Positions 35,531-44,901 are shown, counted from the stretch's first letter. The stretch is DNA of 64,000 nt from Oscillatoriales cyanobacterium (GCA_004292515.1 RDXB01000040.1:62001-126000), one strand, 5' to 3'. Program-made: numbers and translations. Notes: generated by a model not told the origin, from the letters alone.

Positions 35531-37948
35531 GGCCTCATCCAAGGCCAAAGCGGGCATTGGGCGATCGACTTCGTGGGCAAAATGATCCAGCAGGTCGTCA
35601 TCTGCATCGATCGGCTGGTCAAGATCGTCATCGTAGCCAAAGGCCATCGGGTCGCGATCGTCCTCGTCATCGCCTAGGCTGTCGAAGTTGACTTCTGCGC
35701 CACCACCCACGGCCACCAGGTCAATTTGCTGGCGGTAGTAGTCCACGCCGCGCACTTCCACTTCCACCCGGCCACCAAGAGCATATTGGCGACGGCTCTT
35801 GCGACCGATCAACATTTGCTGGCGCGATCGATATTCGTACCAGTCGTCCTTCAGGGAAGACACGTGCACCAAGCCTTCAATGCCCAGCTCTTCTAGCTCA
35901 ACGAAGAAGCCGTAGGACTGGACACCGACGATCGGTCCGCTGAAGGTTTCCCCAATCCGGGCGCGCATGGCGGCAGTTTTGCTGAGGCCGTGGCTGTCGG
36001 CGGCGGCTTCTTGGATCAACCGTTCCCGATCGCTCAACAACCAAGCGGCGCTGGCGATCGCCCCTTCGAGTTCCTGTTGATCTTCGGTGGCCAAGACATT
36101 CCAGCCGATCGCCCCATGACAATCGCTGTGGTGCAGGTTCACGCCTTCTTTGCTGCGGGCGGTGCGCCGATCGCGCCCTTTGCGGAAGACGGTGTTTAGG
36201 CTGCGTTGCACCAACAGATCACCGTAGTGGCGAGTGGGTGCGTTGAGGGTGGTGTAGGTATCGAGGGCCAAACCAAAGTGCGATCGCGCCTCGTGGCTGT
36301 AGGTGGCGGGCTTGAGCGCACCAATTAGCAGTCGGTTCAGGATCTTGCGTTGGTCGCCCTCGGTGGCTTGCTGCAACCATTGCTGCACGTCGGCCGGAGT
36401 CACCACATCCGGATCAGCTAAGGTCAACTCCAAACCCAAGTTGCTGGCCAGGCGCAGGGTTTCTTGCAAATCGCTGGGGGTGGGGGCCGCTTGCACCCGA
36501 TAGAGAGCGGGCACTTGCAGGGTTTGCAAATGGCTAGCAACCACCCCATTGGCGGCGATCGTCACTTCGGCGAGCAGGACGCGGGCCGTGGGAGCCACGC
36601 CACTGGGGGCGATCGGTGCGCCGGGCAAATCTTCGCGATCGAAGGACGTAAGGCCCCGGTGGCCGCTCAGGTCAAAGCCGCCACGGGCCAGTCGCTGCGA
36701 TCGCAGGGCCGCCGCCAGGGTTTTGAGCTGGCCCATCAGTTCGCCGATCGCCGCTGCCTGGGGCACTTCTGGGTCTGGTTGGCTAGCATCCAAGAACGCA
36801 TCCAGCTCGGCTTCGGTCAGGGCCGCGTCGGCTCGCACCACGCTGGGATGAATTTCAAACTCCAGCAGTTGGCCTTGCTCATCAAAAGTCAGCAACACCG
36901 AGGTGGCTAGGCGATCGCAACCCAAACTGAGGGAACCATGCTGGGCATAAAGCGCTTCCGGGAACAGGGGCAGCCATTGGGCCCCCAAGTCTGCCGCCAC
37001 GCCCCGCCGTCGGGCCTCGCGATCGAGCGGTGAATCGGGTTCCACATAGTGCGCCACATCGGGCACATGCAGCCCCAGACGCATCCGGCCAGCCGAGTTG
37101 GTTTCGAGGGTAATGGCGCGATCGATCGCCGGTGCAATGCCGGCCGCCGTGGCCGTCACCGTCGCCACGGTCATCAGCGATCGGGCATCAAACCGCCCCT
37201 GCAAATCGCTGGCTTTCAAGCTGTCGGACGGAGCAGGCAACGCCGCCGCCGCCGCCAACACATCCTCTGGAAACGCCTCATGCAGGCCATACTTGCAAAC
37301 CACAATGTCAGCCGGGTCTGCCGCATCCGCATCAGCCCCCAACACCTTGATCACGCGGCCCACGGGCGGCAACTGCCCGATCGGGTAGCGGACAATTTCC
37401 ACACTCACCAGGTAGTTGACGATCGCCTCAAGATCCACGCCCTCGGTGTCTAGCTCCACCCGAAACAGCAAGCGATCGTCCAAAGGCGCTGCCCGAAACA
37501 CCCCGTCTTCACCCTTTTCCACCCGGGCCAGCAGGGATGAGTTAGCCCGATCGAGCACCAGTTCCACATGGCCTTCGGGGCTGCGACGACGACTGCGGCC
37601 GCCCCCTTCTTTGATCACCTTCACCAACACCCGATCGCCATTCCAGGCATTGTTCAGGTGGCACTCGCGGACATACACATCCTCCGCATCGTCGTCATCT
37701 TGGATCGCAAAACAAAATCCTTTACTGGAGCAGCGCAACTTGGCCTCGAACGTTCCCTCCTGCTCTAAGCGCCGGTAGCGGCCGCGCTCCTTACTTAAAA
37801 TTCCCAATCGCTCAAGGGCATCAAGGGCAATCTGAAGCTGGCGATTGCCTCGACCTTCGCGAGTGCCCAACTTTTGTTCGAGCAGTTTCGGCGTGAGCGA
37901 CTTTTCTGAGGTAAAGCTCGCGAGTAGGGAAGCGATCGAAAATTCCAT
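35528..37948 (-). CDS. RNase II/RNase R family protein (RNB domain plus S1 domain)
   Basis: An 806-residue protein. An N-terminal winged-helix/cold-shock region (FEAKLRCSSKGFCFAIQDD) is followed by the RNB domain (LGLHVPDVAHYVEPDSPLDREARRRG, then HYGDLLVQRSLN), an S1 domain (GETFSGPIVGVQSYGFFVELEELGIEGLVHVSSL) and an acidic tail. Family members degrade RNA from the 3' end. The usual acidic cluster DPxDxDDA is not visible: the matching place reads AIDRAITLETNSAG. Catalytic activity is therefore doubtful, though cyanobacteria do have divergent members. ATG 37948 has GGAGG upstream. The stop codon lies in the end of a family A element. Confidence 0.88.
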   Translation of the reverse strand: MEFSIASLLASFTSEKSLTPKLLEQKLGTREGRGNRQLQIALDALERLGILSKERGRYRRLEQEGTFEAKLRCSSKGFCFAIQDDDDAEDVYVRECHLNNAWNGDRVLVKVIKEGGGRSRRRSPEGHVELVLDRANSSLLARVEKGEDGVFRAAPLDDRLLFRVELDTEGVDLEAIVNYLVSVEIVRYPIGQLPPVGRVIKVLGADADAADPADIVVCKYGLHEAFPEDVLAAAAALPAPSDSLKASDLQGRFDARSLMTVATVTATAAGIAPAIDRAITLETNSAGRMRLGLHVPDVAHYVEPDSPLDREARRRGVAADLGAQWLPLFPEALYAQHGSLSLGCDRLATSVLLTFDEQGQLLEFEIHPSVVRADAALTEAELDAFLDASQPDPEVPQAAAIGELMGQLKTLAAALRSQRLARGGFDLSGHRGLTSFDREDLPGAPIAPSGVAPTARVLLAEVTIAANGVVASHLQTLQVPALYRVQAAPTPSDLQETLRLASNLGLELTLADPDVVTPADVQQWLQQATEGDQRKILNRLLIGALKPATYSHEARSHFGLALDTYTTLNAPTRHYGDLLVQRSLNTVFRKGRDRRTARSKEGVNLHHSDCHGAIGWNVLATEDQQELEGAIASAAWLLSDRERLIQEAAADSHGLSKTAAMRARIGETFSGPIVGVQSYGFFVELEELGIEGLVHVSSLKDDWYEYRSRQQMLIGRKSRRQYALGGRVEVEVRGVDYYRQQIDLVAVGGGAEVNFDSLGDDEDDRDPMAFGYDDDLDQPIDADDDLLDHFAHEVDRPMPALALDEA

Positions 37949-38437
37949 GAAGCGCGTCAACCTCCGGGCAAGGGAATGGGTGGCATGGGGCGAGTGAGGC
38001 GCGAGCAACAGCCAACACAATCTGGCAACCAGCGCCACCAACAGCCGGGGGCTGTGCGCGCAAGTTGACGGACTGATTTGGGATCCCTATGCGTCTGGAG
38101 CGTTGCGTTTCGGGGCCCGTCACATTGATCGGGTGGGAAATCCACAAGCATCACTCGAGCTAGGGCCGGGACGGTCTGCGATCGAAGCTGCAAGATCGGA
38201 TTGCAGGAGGTGGTTCTTGGGCTTGTCTATCGGTTGGCACGTTCGTTAGGAACGCCGGCCAACGGACTCCCCAAAAGCCGTATCGATGCAAGAACGCACT
38301 GGAGGGAGCGGCTGCGCTCGGGCCCATCTACGCTAGAGCGTGGCGTGCACCTTGTCAATCGCCGATCGGCGCGTTACTCTATCCGGACGATCGCCCCGCC
38401 TGCTCCCTTTGCCCACCGATTGCGATCGGTTTGTGCC
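37949..38437. other. Divergent spacer, nothing further recognised
   Basis: 489 bases between the RNB gene and the next gene on the plus strand. An open frame covers 38201-38437 in phase with the downstream gene but its translation is arginine-rich and unlike protein. Promoters of both genes are expected here. Confidence 0.45.
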
Positions 38438-39178
38438 ATGTTTGCCGAATTCCGCGCCCGTTATCCCAGCGGCAGTCTCACATCGGAAATTATTGAAGTG
38501 AGCCAGGGCAAGTTCATTGTGCGAGCCGCCGTCAGCCTAGAGGGCATCGTGCTGGCCACAGGCTTTGGGGCAGCAGAGCAGCTCGAAGAAGCCGAAGATC
38601 GAGCGCGGGCCCGGGCCATGGAAGCTGTGGGCCTGTTTTTGGAACCAGCCGATCGCGGTCAGGCCCAATTGGTCGGCAGCGCCCCCACCTACCAGTTACC
38701 CGCCAGCATTCCCACCCCTGCGCCACTCCCGATCGCCACTCCAATTACCACCCTGATCGAAGCCAACTTGCATCCCCCCGCCTCGATCGCCCCGCCGGCC
38801 TATAGCGACCCCTATGGCGACTCCTACGGCGACCCCGATGACGACCTGCCCGCCGTGGAGCCGGAATGGCCCCCAGAACCAGAACCCGCCCTCGATCCAA
38901 CCCCCAAGCGATCGCGCCGCACCAACAGCCCAGCTCCCACGCCACCGCCTCCACCAGCCCCGGAACCCGCACCGGCCCCAACTCCCACGACGGTGGATTT
39001 GTCCGATGCGATCGCCCAGACCGATGTGTTGATGAAGCGATTGGGCTGGAATAAGCAACAGGGCGTGGAATATTTGCAAATGGCCTTTGGTAAACGCATC
39101 CGCGCTCAACTGACGGATGACGAGTTATTGCAATTTCTTCAGTACCTACAAATGCTGGCCGATGACCCGGATTTTTAA
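38438..39178 (+). CDS. Conserved cyanobacterial protein with Pro-rich linker, unknown function
   Basis: A 246-residue protein. The N-terminal domain (MFAEFRARYPSGSLTSEIIEVSQGKFIVRAAVSLEGIVLATGFGAAEQLEEAEDRARARAMEAVGL) has the alternating pattern of a small double-stranded-nucleic-acid or Rad52-like fold. A Pro/Ala/Glu linker follows (about residues 75-190), then a C-terminal helical domain (LMKRLGWNKQQGVEYLQMAFGKRIRAQLTDDELLQFLQYLQML). I remember proteins of this plan only from cyanobacteria. A nucleic-acid role is a guess. ATG 38438 starts the conserved part. Confidence 0.65.
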   Translation: MFAEFRARYPSGSLTSEIIEVSQGKFIVRAAVSLEGIVLATGFGAAEQLEEAEDRARARAMEAVGLFLEPADRGQAQLVGSAPTYQLPASIPTPAPLPIATPITTLIEANLHPPASIAPPAYSDPYGDSYGDPDDDLPAVEPEWPPEPEPALDPTPKRSRRTNSPAPTPPPPPAPEPAPAPTPTTVDLSDAIAQTDVLMKRLGWNKQQGVEYLQMAFGKRIRAQLTDDELLQFLQYLQMLADDPDF

Positions 39179-39348
39179 GATTTCAAGACTTAGTAATTCA
39201 GGTGTTTAGAGAGTCAGAAATAATCTGTAGCTGGCAATAGTAATTGGCAATAATTTAAGAGAAAAGCTGAGGCAGACCAAGCAATTTTAGGGTATATCCT
39301 TCCATCGCCCAAATACCTGATTCCAGCCTTGGCAACCTCGTTGGGGGG

Positions 39349-39368
39349 CAAGGGGCTTAAGCCCCTTG
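39349..39368. repeat. Family A element remnant (palindrome)
   Basis: Perfect CAAGGGGCTTAAGCCCCTTG. The left flank CTGATTCCAGCCTTGGCAACCTCGTTGGGGGG and right flank TCTGCATCGATTGCAGGGG align with the family A interior. The terminal ends are gone. It lies between convergent genes. Confidence 0.8.
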
Positions 39369-39394
39369 TCTGCATCGATTGCAGGGGAGCACAA

Positions 39395-39419
39395 GGCAAG
39401 CTGGTGATTGCAGCTTGCC
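39395..39419. terminator. Hairpin between convergent genes
   Basis: GGCAAGCT / AGCTTGCC with a 9-base loop. There is no T run. Together with the palindrome at 39349 it may end transcription in both directions. Confidence 0.35.
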
Positions 39420-39493
39420 CGACGGTCTACCCTGCAACCATGCTCACAACCCTAGGGACAGGGGCAATAGAAACAGGGGCGATCGCCCAGCCT

Positions 39494-40993
39494 TTAGGGA
39501 TTGTTGCGGCCGGTGTTTTTGACCCGCATCACTTTGCTGAGGAGGTCAAACCAGAACGGCGCACCCATGGCCACCGCCAAGCCCGTAATCAGCCAGCCCA
39601 AGCCTGTGCGGGCTAGCACCCAAGCCACTTCCCAAGGTGTTTGGGGCTTGCGGTTGTCGTAGCGCTGTTGATCGGCAACCTTGCGTGCGTCCCAACCCAA
39701 GGGCAACGAAATATCCCCGAGGGCCGTTTGTAAGTCCTGATTTACCTCCGACCACTGGGGCAACATCGGCCGCGAGGGCACACCGGGCGCGTTGCCCACC
39801 TGGACAATGCGATCGGTGTAGGCGGTGTCGGCATTGCTGGCGATCGCAATCAGCAATCCAATCAAGATCGAAGCCCCGCGCGAGTTGCGGCGATAGACTC
39901 CCGACGCGCGATCGAGGGCGCGATCGTACCAACCCTCCACTTCTTTTTGGAACTCGCTGAAGTCTTCCTGCACCGAGCCGGCCTTGGTGCGGGCCCGGCG
40001 AGCCAGGTTCAGCAGGTTGTCTTGCACCGCGTCGGGCAACAGGTTTAGGGCTTCTTCGAGTCCCTTGCGGGTGGGATCGTCTTTGTCGCGTAGCTCGGCG
40101 ATCACCCCTTGAATTTCCTGATAGACGGCACGTTTTTGGCGCAGACCGCTCAACACTTCCTCCGTGGAAGGCAACAGGGCCGCCAGCAGCACCGTATGCC
40201 CATCGCGATCCTCAAAGGTGTCATCACGCAGGGTTTTGAGTTGTTCCACCTCGGGCAAGCCGGACGGTTCCAGAATGATGATCAGGCGATCGATCGAATT
40301 CAGCACGCGAGTGAGGCTGATTTTCAGGTCGAATTTGCCCGCCTTGTAGTCATTGGTGATGTCCTGCAAACGTTGCTCAAAGCGATCGAGCAGTTGCAGT
40401 TGGCGCGGATCGCTCAGTTGACTTTGCCAAACCTGGCGCGTTTGTTGAACCAAGTCCTGGGTAAAGTGCTCGAACCGACGCAAGCTGACGGCCCGAATCA
40501 GATCGGGAATTTTGGCCGACGACAGCAATGCATCGGCAAAACTGACGGCGGGGATGTAGGACGGGCCGCTGGTGCGTTGGCCAAAAATCCGGGTGCTGTT
40601 GAGGCCAACTAGGTTGCAACCCACGCGAAAGACCTTGCGGAAGGCGATCGCCACCAGGCCACGGGCCTCTTGGTTGAGGCTGTTGATTGTGGGGGTATCG
40701 TAGAGCTGCTCGGTCAGGGCCTCCGCCCGCAGACTGTCGCCGGGACGACTACCCGATCGCCCGCCACTGCCACCGCTGGAGCCACCGCTGGAGCCACTGC
40801 TGGAGCCACTGCTGGAGCCACTGGTGGACTGACTGCCACCGCTCAGGAGTTGGGCGATCGACTGTTTTAAATGGGCAGCGCGCCATTGCAGCAGCGTCGC
40901 CAACAATTCTTGAATTTCGGATGCTAAAAGGCTCAGGGTCAGGTAGATGAAAAGCAGGCCGATCGTAATATCGACGATGGGGGGAAGTTGCAT
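39494..40993 (-). CDS. Membrane protein of unknown function with Ser/Gly repeat
   Basis: A 499-residue protein. The N-terminal membrane helix (IVDITIGLLFIYLTLSLLASEIQELLATLLQW) is followed by a Ser/Gly stretch, a large helical domain (about residues 100-370), and two C-terminal hydrophobic segments (GASILIGLLIAIASNADTAY and WVLARTGLGWLITGLAVAMGAPFWFDLLSKVM). I have seen proteins of this plan, with 'ASNADT' and a terminal 'GAPFWFDLL', in other bacteria without known function. The Ser/Gly part arises from short DNA repeats of 9-12 bases. Start at ATG 40993. Confidence 0.65.
   Translation of the reverse strand: MQLPPIVDITIGLLFIYLTLSLLASEIQELLATLLQWRAAHLKQSIAQLLSGGSQSTSGSSSGSSSGSSGGSSGGSGGRSGSRPGDSLRAEALTEQLYDTPTINSLNQEARGLVAIAFRKVFRVGCNLVGLNSTRIFGQRTSGPSYIPAVSFADALLSSAKIPDLIRAVSLRRFEHFTQDLVQQTRQVWQSQLSDPRQLQLLDRFEQRLQDITNDYKAGKFDLKISLTRVLNSIDRLIIILEPSGLPEVEQLKTLRDDTFEDRDGHTVLLAALLPSTEEVLSGLRQKRAVYQEIQGVIAELRDKDDPTRKGLEEALNLLPDAVQDNLLNLARRARTKAGSVQEDFSEFQKEVEGWYDRALDRASGVYRRNSRGASILIGLLIAIASNADTAYTDRIVQVGNAPGVPSRPMLPQWSEVNQDLQTALGDISLPLGWDARKVADQQRYDNRKPQTPWEVAWVLARTGLGWLITGLAVAMGAPFWFDLLSKVMRVKNTGRNNP
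40760..40845 (-). repeat. Coding Ser/Gly repeats
   Basis: Minus-strand units of GGCTCCAGC(A/G)GT and related text encode SGSSSGSSSGSSGGSSGGSGG in the gene at 39494-40993. Prone to length change. Confidence 0.8.
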
Positions 40994-41163
40994 CGTCAGC
41001 CTCTAGGATGGTTAACGGTTTCGGATCCAGTTATAGGCCAGCCGCTGGGGGGCAGGTGCGTGGCGGTTCACCCCCCACAGCCCCCAATGATCGACTAGAC
41101 CCATTGACTAGACCTATCGACTAGACCCATTGACTCGACCACAATGCGGGAGTTTGCAGGACG

Positions 41164-42807
41164 ATGACGAACGGCCCCGATCCGGCGGGTTCTTCAGCAA
41201 AGGGGCGATCGTCGCGCATGGGGGCGGTGGCCCGGCAGTTGTGGCGCAGGGACGATCGCTCCGATTGGTTATGGGCTTTGGGGTTGGGCTTGGCGGCCTT
41301 GCTGCTCTATGGCATGAATTTGGGCGGGCTGCCCCTACGAGATTGGGATGAAGGGATTGTGGCCCAAGTGGCGCGGGAACTGTCGCAAGTGCCGATCGGC
41401 TCCGAGGGCTGGTGGTTTCCGACCTTGCACGATCGCCCCTATTTCAACAAACCACCGCTGATCCATTGGCTGATTGCCCTGTTGTTTCGGACGGTGGGCG
41501 AGTCGGAATGGACAGCTCGGCTGCCGGGAGCTGTGTTGGGTGCGATCAGTGTGCCGTTGTTATTTGCGGTGGGGCGCTTGGCCGGAAGTCGGCAGCCCGT
41601 GGCCGTTTGGTCGGCGCTGGCCTATCTCACTTGGCTGCCGGTGGTGCGCCACGGTCGGCTGGCCATGCTCGATGGGGCGATTGTGGCCTTTGGGTTAGTG
41701 GCCTGGATTGGGGCCTTGAAGTTGCGGCGGGATTTGCGCTGGGCTTGGGTGCTGGGCTTGGGTTTGGGGGCGATCGCCCTGTTGAAGGGGTTGGTTGCGC
41801 TGCTGTTGGGAGCGATCATCCTGGGGTGCTTGCTGTGGGACACGCCGCGCTTGGCTCGATCGCCCTGGCTGTGGTTGGGATTGCTGTTGGGCTTGGCTCC
41901 AGCGGCGGCCTGGTACATGGCCCAGTGGGTGCATTATGGCCCCGCGTTTTTTGAGGCCAACCTGTTCAACCAATCCCTACGGCGCGTGTGGGATGCGGTC
42001 AGCAACCGGGCCGGGCCCCCTTGGTTTTACTTGCAGGAATTGTTGGAAACGGGCTGGCCTTGGTTGGTGGCCCTGCCCTTGGGGGTGCGGTTGGTCTGGC
42101 GCGATCGCGATTGGATTTGGGGCAAGATGCTGCTGGTGTGGCTGTTGGGCTATGGGCTGCCCATTTCGGTGATGGAAACCAAGCTGCCCTGGTATGCAAT
42201 GCCGCTCTATCCGGCCCTGGCCCTGGCGATCGGCTCGGCGATCGCTACCCATTGGGAAGAGCCGCCGGCCCCCTTTGGGCGGGGCTGGTCGATTGTGTTT
42301 GGCTTGTTGGGAGTCGGCGGGGCGATCGGAGCGGTCTATTTTGGTTGGTTTGCCCCCCTGCGCGATCCGCTGCTGGCCTTGGCCCTATTTGCGTTGGGTC
42401 TCACGGGTGGGGTGGTCGCGGGGTTGAGTCAACAGGGCGATCGCCAAGCCCTCCCGGTGGCGGCTTGGGGCCTCTTTGTGGGCTTGCTGTTGTTTTTTGC
42501 CTCTCACAGTTGGCTTTGGGAACTGAACGAGCAATATCCCGTGCGCCCCGTGGCTGGCCTGTTGCGATCGACCCTGCCCCCCCACAGCAAGGTCTACACC
42601 GCCGATGCAGCCCAGCGCCCCTCCTTGGATTTTTATTGTCACTGCGAGGTCGTGCCTGTGCCCAAAGCCGATCGCGATCGCCACTGGGCCGATCGCACCA
42701 CGCCCTGGCTGATTCGGATTTCCCAAAAACGCCAAGCACCGTTTGTATCAGCGATCGTGATCGGTCAGGCGGGCGATCGGCTGCTGGTGCGCCCAGAACA
42801 GCCCTGA
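41164..42807 (+). CDS. ArnT/PMT-like membrane glycosyltransferase
   Basis: A 547-residue inner-membrane protein with about eleven to twelve membrane segments. The first periplasmic loop has the family active-site text LRDWDEGIVAQVARELSQ (acidic DE) and PYFNKPPLIHWLIALLFRTVGESEWTARLPGAVLGAI. Such enzymes move a sugar from a lipid carrier to lipid or protein on the outer face. The C-terminal part (VYTADAAQRPSLDFYCHCEV) is the soluble domain. Which sugar is used cannot be told. ATG 41164 is used; the ribosome-binding site is weak. A family A element follows directly after the stop. Confidence 0.85.
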   Translation: MTNGPDPAGSSAKGRSSRMGAVARQLWRRDDRSDWLWALGLGLAALLLYGMNLGGLPLRDWDEGIVAQVARELSQVPIGSEGWWFPTLHDRPYFNKPPLIHWLIALLFRTVGESEWTARLPGAVLGAISVPLLFAVGRLAGSRQPVAVWSALAYLTWLPVVRHGRLAMLDGAIVAFGLVAWIGALKLRRDLRWAWVLGLGLGAIALLKGLVALLLGAIILGCLLWDTPRLARSPWLWLGLLLGLAPAAAWYMAQWVHYGPAFFEANLFNQSLRRVWDAVSNRAGPPWFYLQELLETGWPWLVALPLGVRLVWRDRDWIWGKMLLVWLLGYGLPISVMETKLPWYAMPLYPALALAIGSAIATHWEEPPAPFGRGWSIVFGLLGVGGAIGAVYFGWFAPLRDPLLALALFALGLTGGVVAGLSQQGDRQALPVAAWGLFVGLLLFFASHSWLWELNEQYPVRPVAGLLRSTLPPHSKVYTADAAQRPSLDFYCHCEVVPVPKADRDRHWADRTTPWLIRISQKRQAPFVSAIVIGQAGDRLLVRPEQP

Positions 42808-42815
42808 ACAGACAT

Positions 42816-42988
42816 TAGGGGCTGTGATCAAATCCCTGAAACCATTCCCTGAAACCATTCCCTGAAACCCTGATTCCACCGTTAGCAAATCGTGAGGGGC
42901 AAGGGGCTTGAGCCAATTGTCTAGGGCGGTTGGGCTAGGAAAATTGATCATTTCGACCCTGATTAATCGAATCTGATGACACACCCTA
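42816..42988 (+). mobile_element. Family A element (MITE), complete ends, 173 bp
   Basis: The left end TAGGGGCTGTGATCA and right end TGATGACACACCCTA are imperfect inverted repeats beginning and ending with TA. It aligns with the reverse of 35384-35530. It is longer because CCCTGAAACCATT is tandemly repeated (42833-42867). The central palindrome is degenerate (CAAGGGGCTTGAGCCAATTG). Confidence 0.88.
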
Positions 42989-43035
42989 AAATTCAGGCGT
43001 AATTTAGGCATAATCCTAAGGATGGCAAGGAAAGG

Positions 43036-43695
43036 ATGGCATTTGATCCGATCGAGGGATTGCTAAAGCGTTTGGATCGGTTGCCTGCTTGGCAATCAAA
43101 CCAACCCTTTTTACAACTTTGTCATCACTGGCCCGAAATTGTGGGGCCAGCCGTGGCCGGACATACGCGGCCCCTGTCTGTGCGCCAAGGGGTGCTGTAT
43201 GTGGCGGTGTCGAATCCTGCTTGGGCCCAAACCTTGACCTTTGAGCGATCGCGCTTGGTGGCCAAAATCAACCGCGCGATCGAACCACCCTTTGATCCGC
43301 CGCTAACCGATGCTCGATTTTCCACGGGTCGTTGGTTTGAACTCACCGATCGCCCAACTCCAGCACCAGGCCCATCACCAAAACGCGATCGCCCTTCCCC
43401 CACCAACCGTGAGCAGCCGCCCGATCGGGTGCGCCCTGCCAGCGCCGCCGAAGCCTTTGAGCAGTGGGCTGCCCGCGTCAAACAGCAGGCCAAGCGCTAC
43501 GACCCCTGTCCCCACTGTGGGCGCGGCACCCCGCCAGCCGAACTCGATCGCTGGGGAGCCTGCGCGCCCTGCATGACCACGCGCTGGTCGCGATTGCAAT
43601 CGTCAGACCCCAACCCCAATCCCCACCGAATTAGCACTCCACAACCGCCAGCATCGCCCCCCGCAACCCGAATGCCAAGGAAAGTCGATCGTTGA
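43036..43695 (+). CDS. DciA-like (DUF721) protein with a C-terminal zinc ribbon
   Basis: A 219-residue protein. The N-terminal DUF721 domain (LLKRLDRLPAWQSNQPFLQLCHHWPEIVGPAVAGHTRPLSVRQGVLYVAVSNPAWAQTLTF) resembles DciA, which loads the replicative helicase in bacteria lacking DnaC. After a Pro-rich linker comes CPHCGRGTPPAELDRWGACAPC, a CxxC..CxxC zinc site found in cyanobacterial members. A role in replication is inferred from the family. It starts at ATG 43036, 48 bases after the family A element, so its promoter may be within or beyond that element. Confidence 0.82.
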   Translation: MAFDPIEGLLKRLDRLPAWQSNQPFLQLCHHWPEIVGPAVAGHTRPLSVRQGVLYVAVSNPAWAQTLTFERSRLVAKINRAIEPPFDPPLTDARFSTGRWFELTDRPTPAPGPSPKRDRPSPTNREQPPDRVRPASAAEAFEQWAARVKQQAKRYDPCPHCGRGTPPAELDRWGACAPCMTTRWSRLQSSDPNPNPHRISTPQPPASPPATRMPRKVDR

Positions 43696-43795
43696 AATGA
43701 CCCAAAACTAATAAAAACCACCTTAAAACAGCAAAACCGATGAAAATTTAGCAGAAAGATTCCATAGACCACACAAGACCACACAAACGCCATCT

Positions 43796-43931
43796 CAGAG
43801 GATGCCTGAAAAGCCCAAGTTGATACTCCGCATGCTCCATCGATCGACGCAAACAAGGGGCTTGAGCATCTTGCTGCCACGACTATTGGTGCTTGGCCCG
43901 GGCCGAAAGATACTTTTCAGACATCCCCTCA
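43796..43931. mobile_element. Family B element (MITE), uninterrupted, 136 bp
   Basis: The ends CAGAGGATGCCTGAAAAG and CTTTTCAGACATCCCCTCA are inverted repeats of about 18 bp. The interior aligns throughout with the two halves of the interrupted copy at 48967-49246 (67 + TA + 67). The palindrome is decayed (CAAGGGGCTTGAGCATCTTG), with TG at the centre where the other copies have TA. Confidence 0.88.
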
Positions 43932-43973
43932 GTTGTTGAATATCTGTCCCTGAATATCTGTCCCTGATCAAAA

Positions 43974-44099
43974 GCTTGTAGGGTGGGCCATGCCCACCAA
44001 CCAACAGTACAGCAGCTTATAGGGCAGGCAATGCCCACCGACTAACAGCTTCATAGCATCTGCGATCTGATGTGCCAATCATTTGAGGCAAAGGCTTTA
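43974..44099 (+). repeat. Dispersed GTAGGGTGGGC repeat
   Basis: TTGTAGGGTGGGCCATGCCCACC, a second similar palindrome TAGGGCAGGCAATGCCCACC, then ACTAACAGCTTCATAGCATCTGCGATCTGATGTGCC. Related copies at 33016-33100 and 34650-34745 and a fragment near 44480 (ACCATTGGTACATCA). Confidence 0.75.
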
Positions 44100-44604
44100 T
44101 CTCTCCCTGATCAAAAGTCAACAACAATTGAGCTAAAGTCTCATGAATGTTGAAGGGTTGTGGCTAAAAATTGCGTTTTGTATGGATCGCAGGGATCCAA
44201 GATTGTATTAAAAGTAACTATTTTGTCGAGTGATGATGTGATTTCAACGACACTCAATTCTTGATAAACCCCCGTAAAAGTAGCAAGCAGCGTTTTGATC
44301 CAAAAGTCTTTTAAAAGGATTGACAAAGCAAGCGCAGAATGCTCCCAGCTAATTTAACGTCATTTTTCACCGATCCCCGTGCAGATTACTTATAAAACTT
44401 CTGAGTCCAAATATAAAAACCATTGAAAAACCTAAAGGGAATCTAAAGACAATATAAACTCTATTTTTTGGCTCTAACCTATCTCAAACCATTGGTACAT
44501 CAAGCCGGGATTGCTATTTGCTGCTCCCCGCATCGATTGCTCGTGATTCCATAATGAAATCAGCAAATTCTTAGCCCAGGCGTTCTGTACTGGTCGTTCA
44601 AGAT

Positions 44605-44901
44605 ATGAGCGCTATGCCTTTCCAGGTTTCCGATTGCCGTCACTGTCGCTACTACACTCCCGAAGGCCGGAGGGGTGGGTATTGTCGTCAGTTTGAAGCG
44701 ATCGTCCGGGCAGGTTGGAAAGCTTGTCCCCTTGCCATGCCGGCATTTGCACCCTCATGGGAATCTTTGGAGCGATTGGTTGGTTACGCCCCTGAGGTCG
44801 GAGTTGCCACTGAGTTGCCTGCTCCGACTGCTCCAGAACCCGTATCCTTATCCAACCATGGGCTGCCGCGATCGCCCGTGGTGCCCGCATCGGTGGCCTA
44901 G
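44605..44901 (+). CDS. Conserved cyanobacterial Cys-motif small protein
   Basis: A 98-residue protein. CRHCRYYTPEGRRGGYCRQFEAIVRAGWKACPLAMPAFAPSWE carries four cysteines (CxxC, C, C) that probably bind zinc or an iron-sulphur cluster; this block is well conserved among cyanobacteria in my memory. The tail is Pro-rich and variable. Function unknown. The start could be ATG 44605 or ATG 44614. Confidence 0.7.
   Translation: MSAMPFQVSDCRHCRYYTPEGRRGGYCRQFEAIVRAGWKACPLAMPAFAPSWESLERLVGYAPEVGVATELPAPTAPEPVSLSNHGLPRSPVVPASVA

Larger units (their letters stand above)
43696..44604. other. Non-coding region of about 0.9 kb with element copies
   Basis: It holds the uninterrupted family B element (43796-43931), a duplicated TGAATATCTGTCCC word (43937-43965), the GTAGGGTGGGC repeat (43974-44099) and then AT-rich text without a gene. 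The small frame at 44141-44326 (minus) has no recognisable content. Confidence 0.6.

Noticed and set aside
44141-44326. A 61-codon minus-strand open frame
   Set aside because: AT-rich region, no ribosome-binding site, no similarity to anything I know and no conservation argument.
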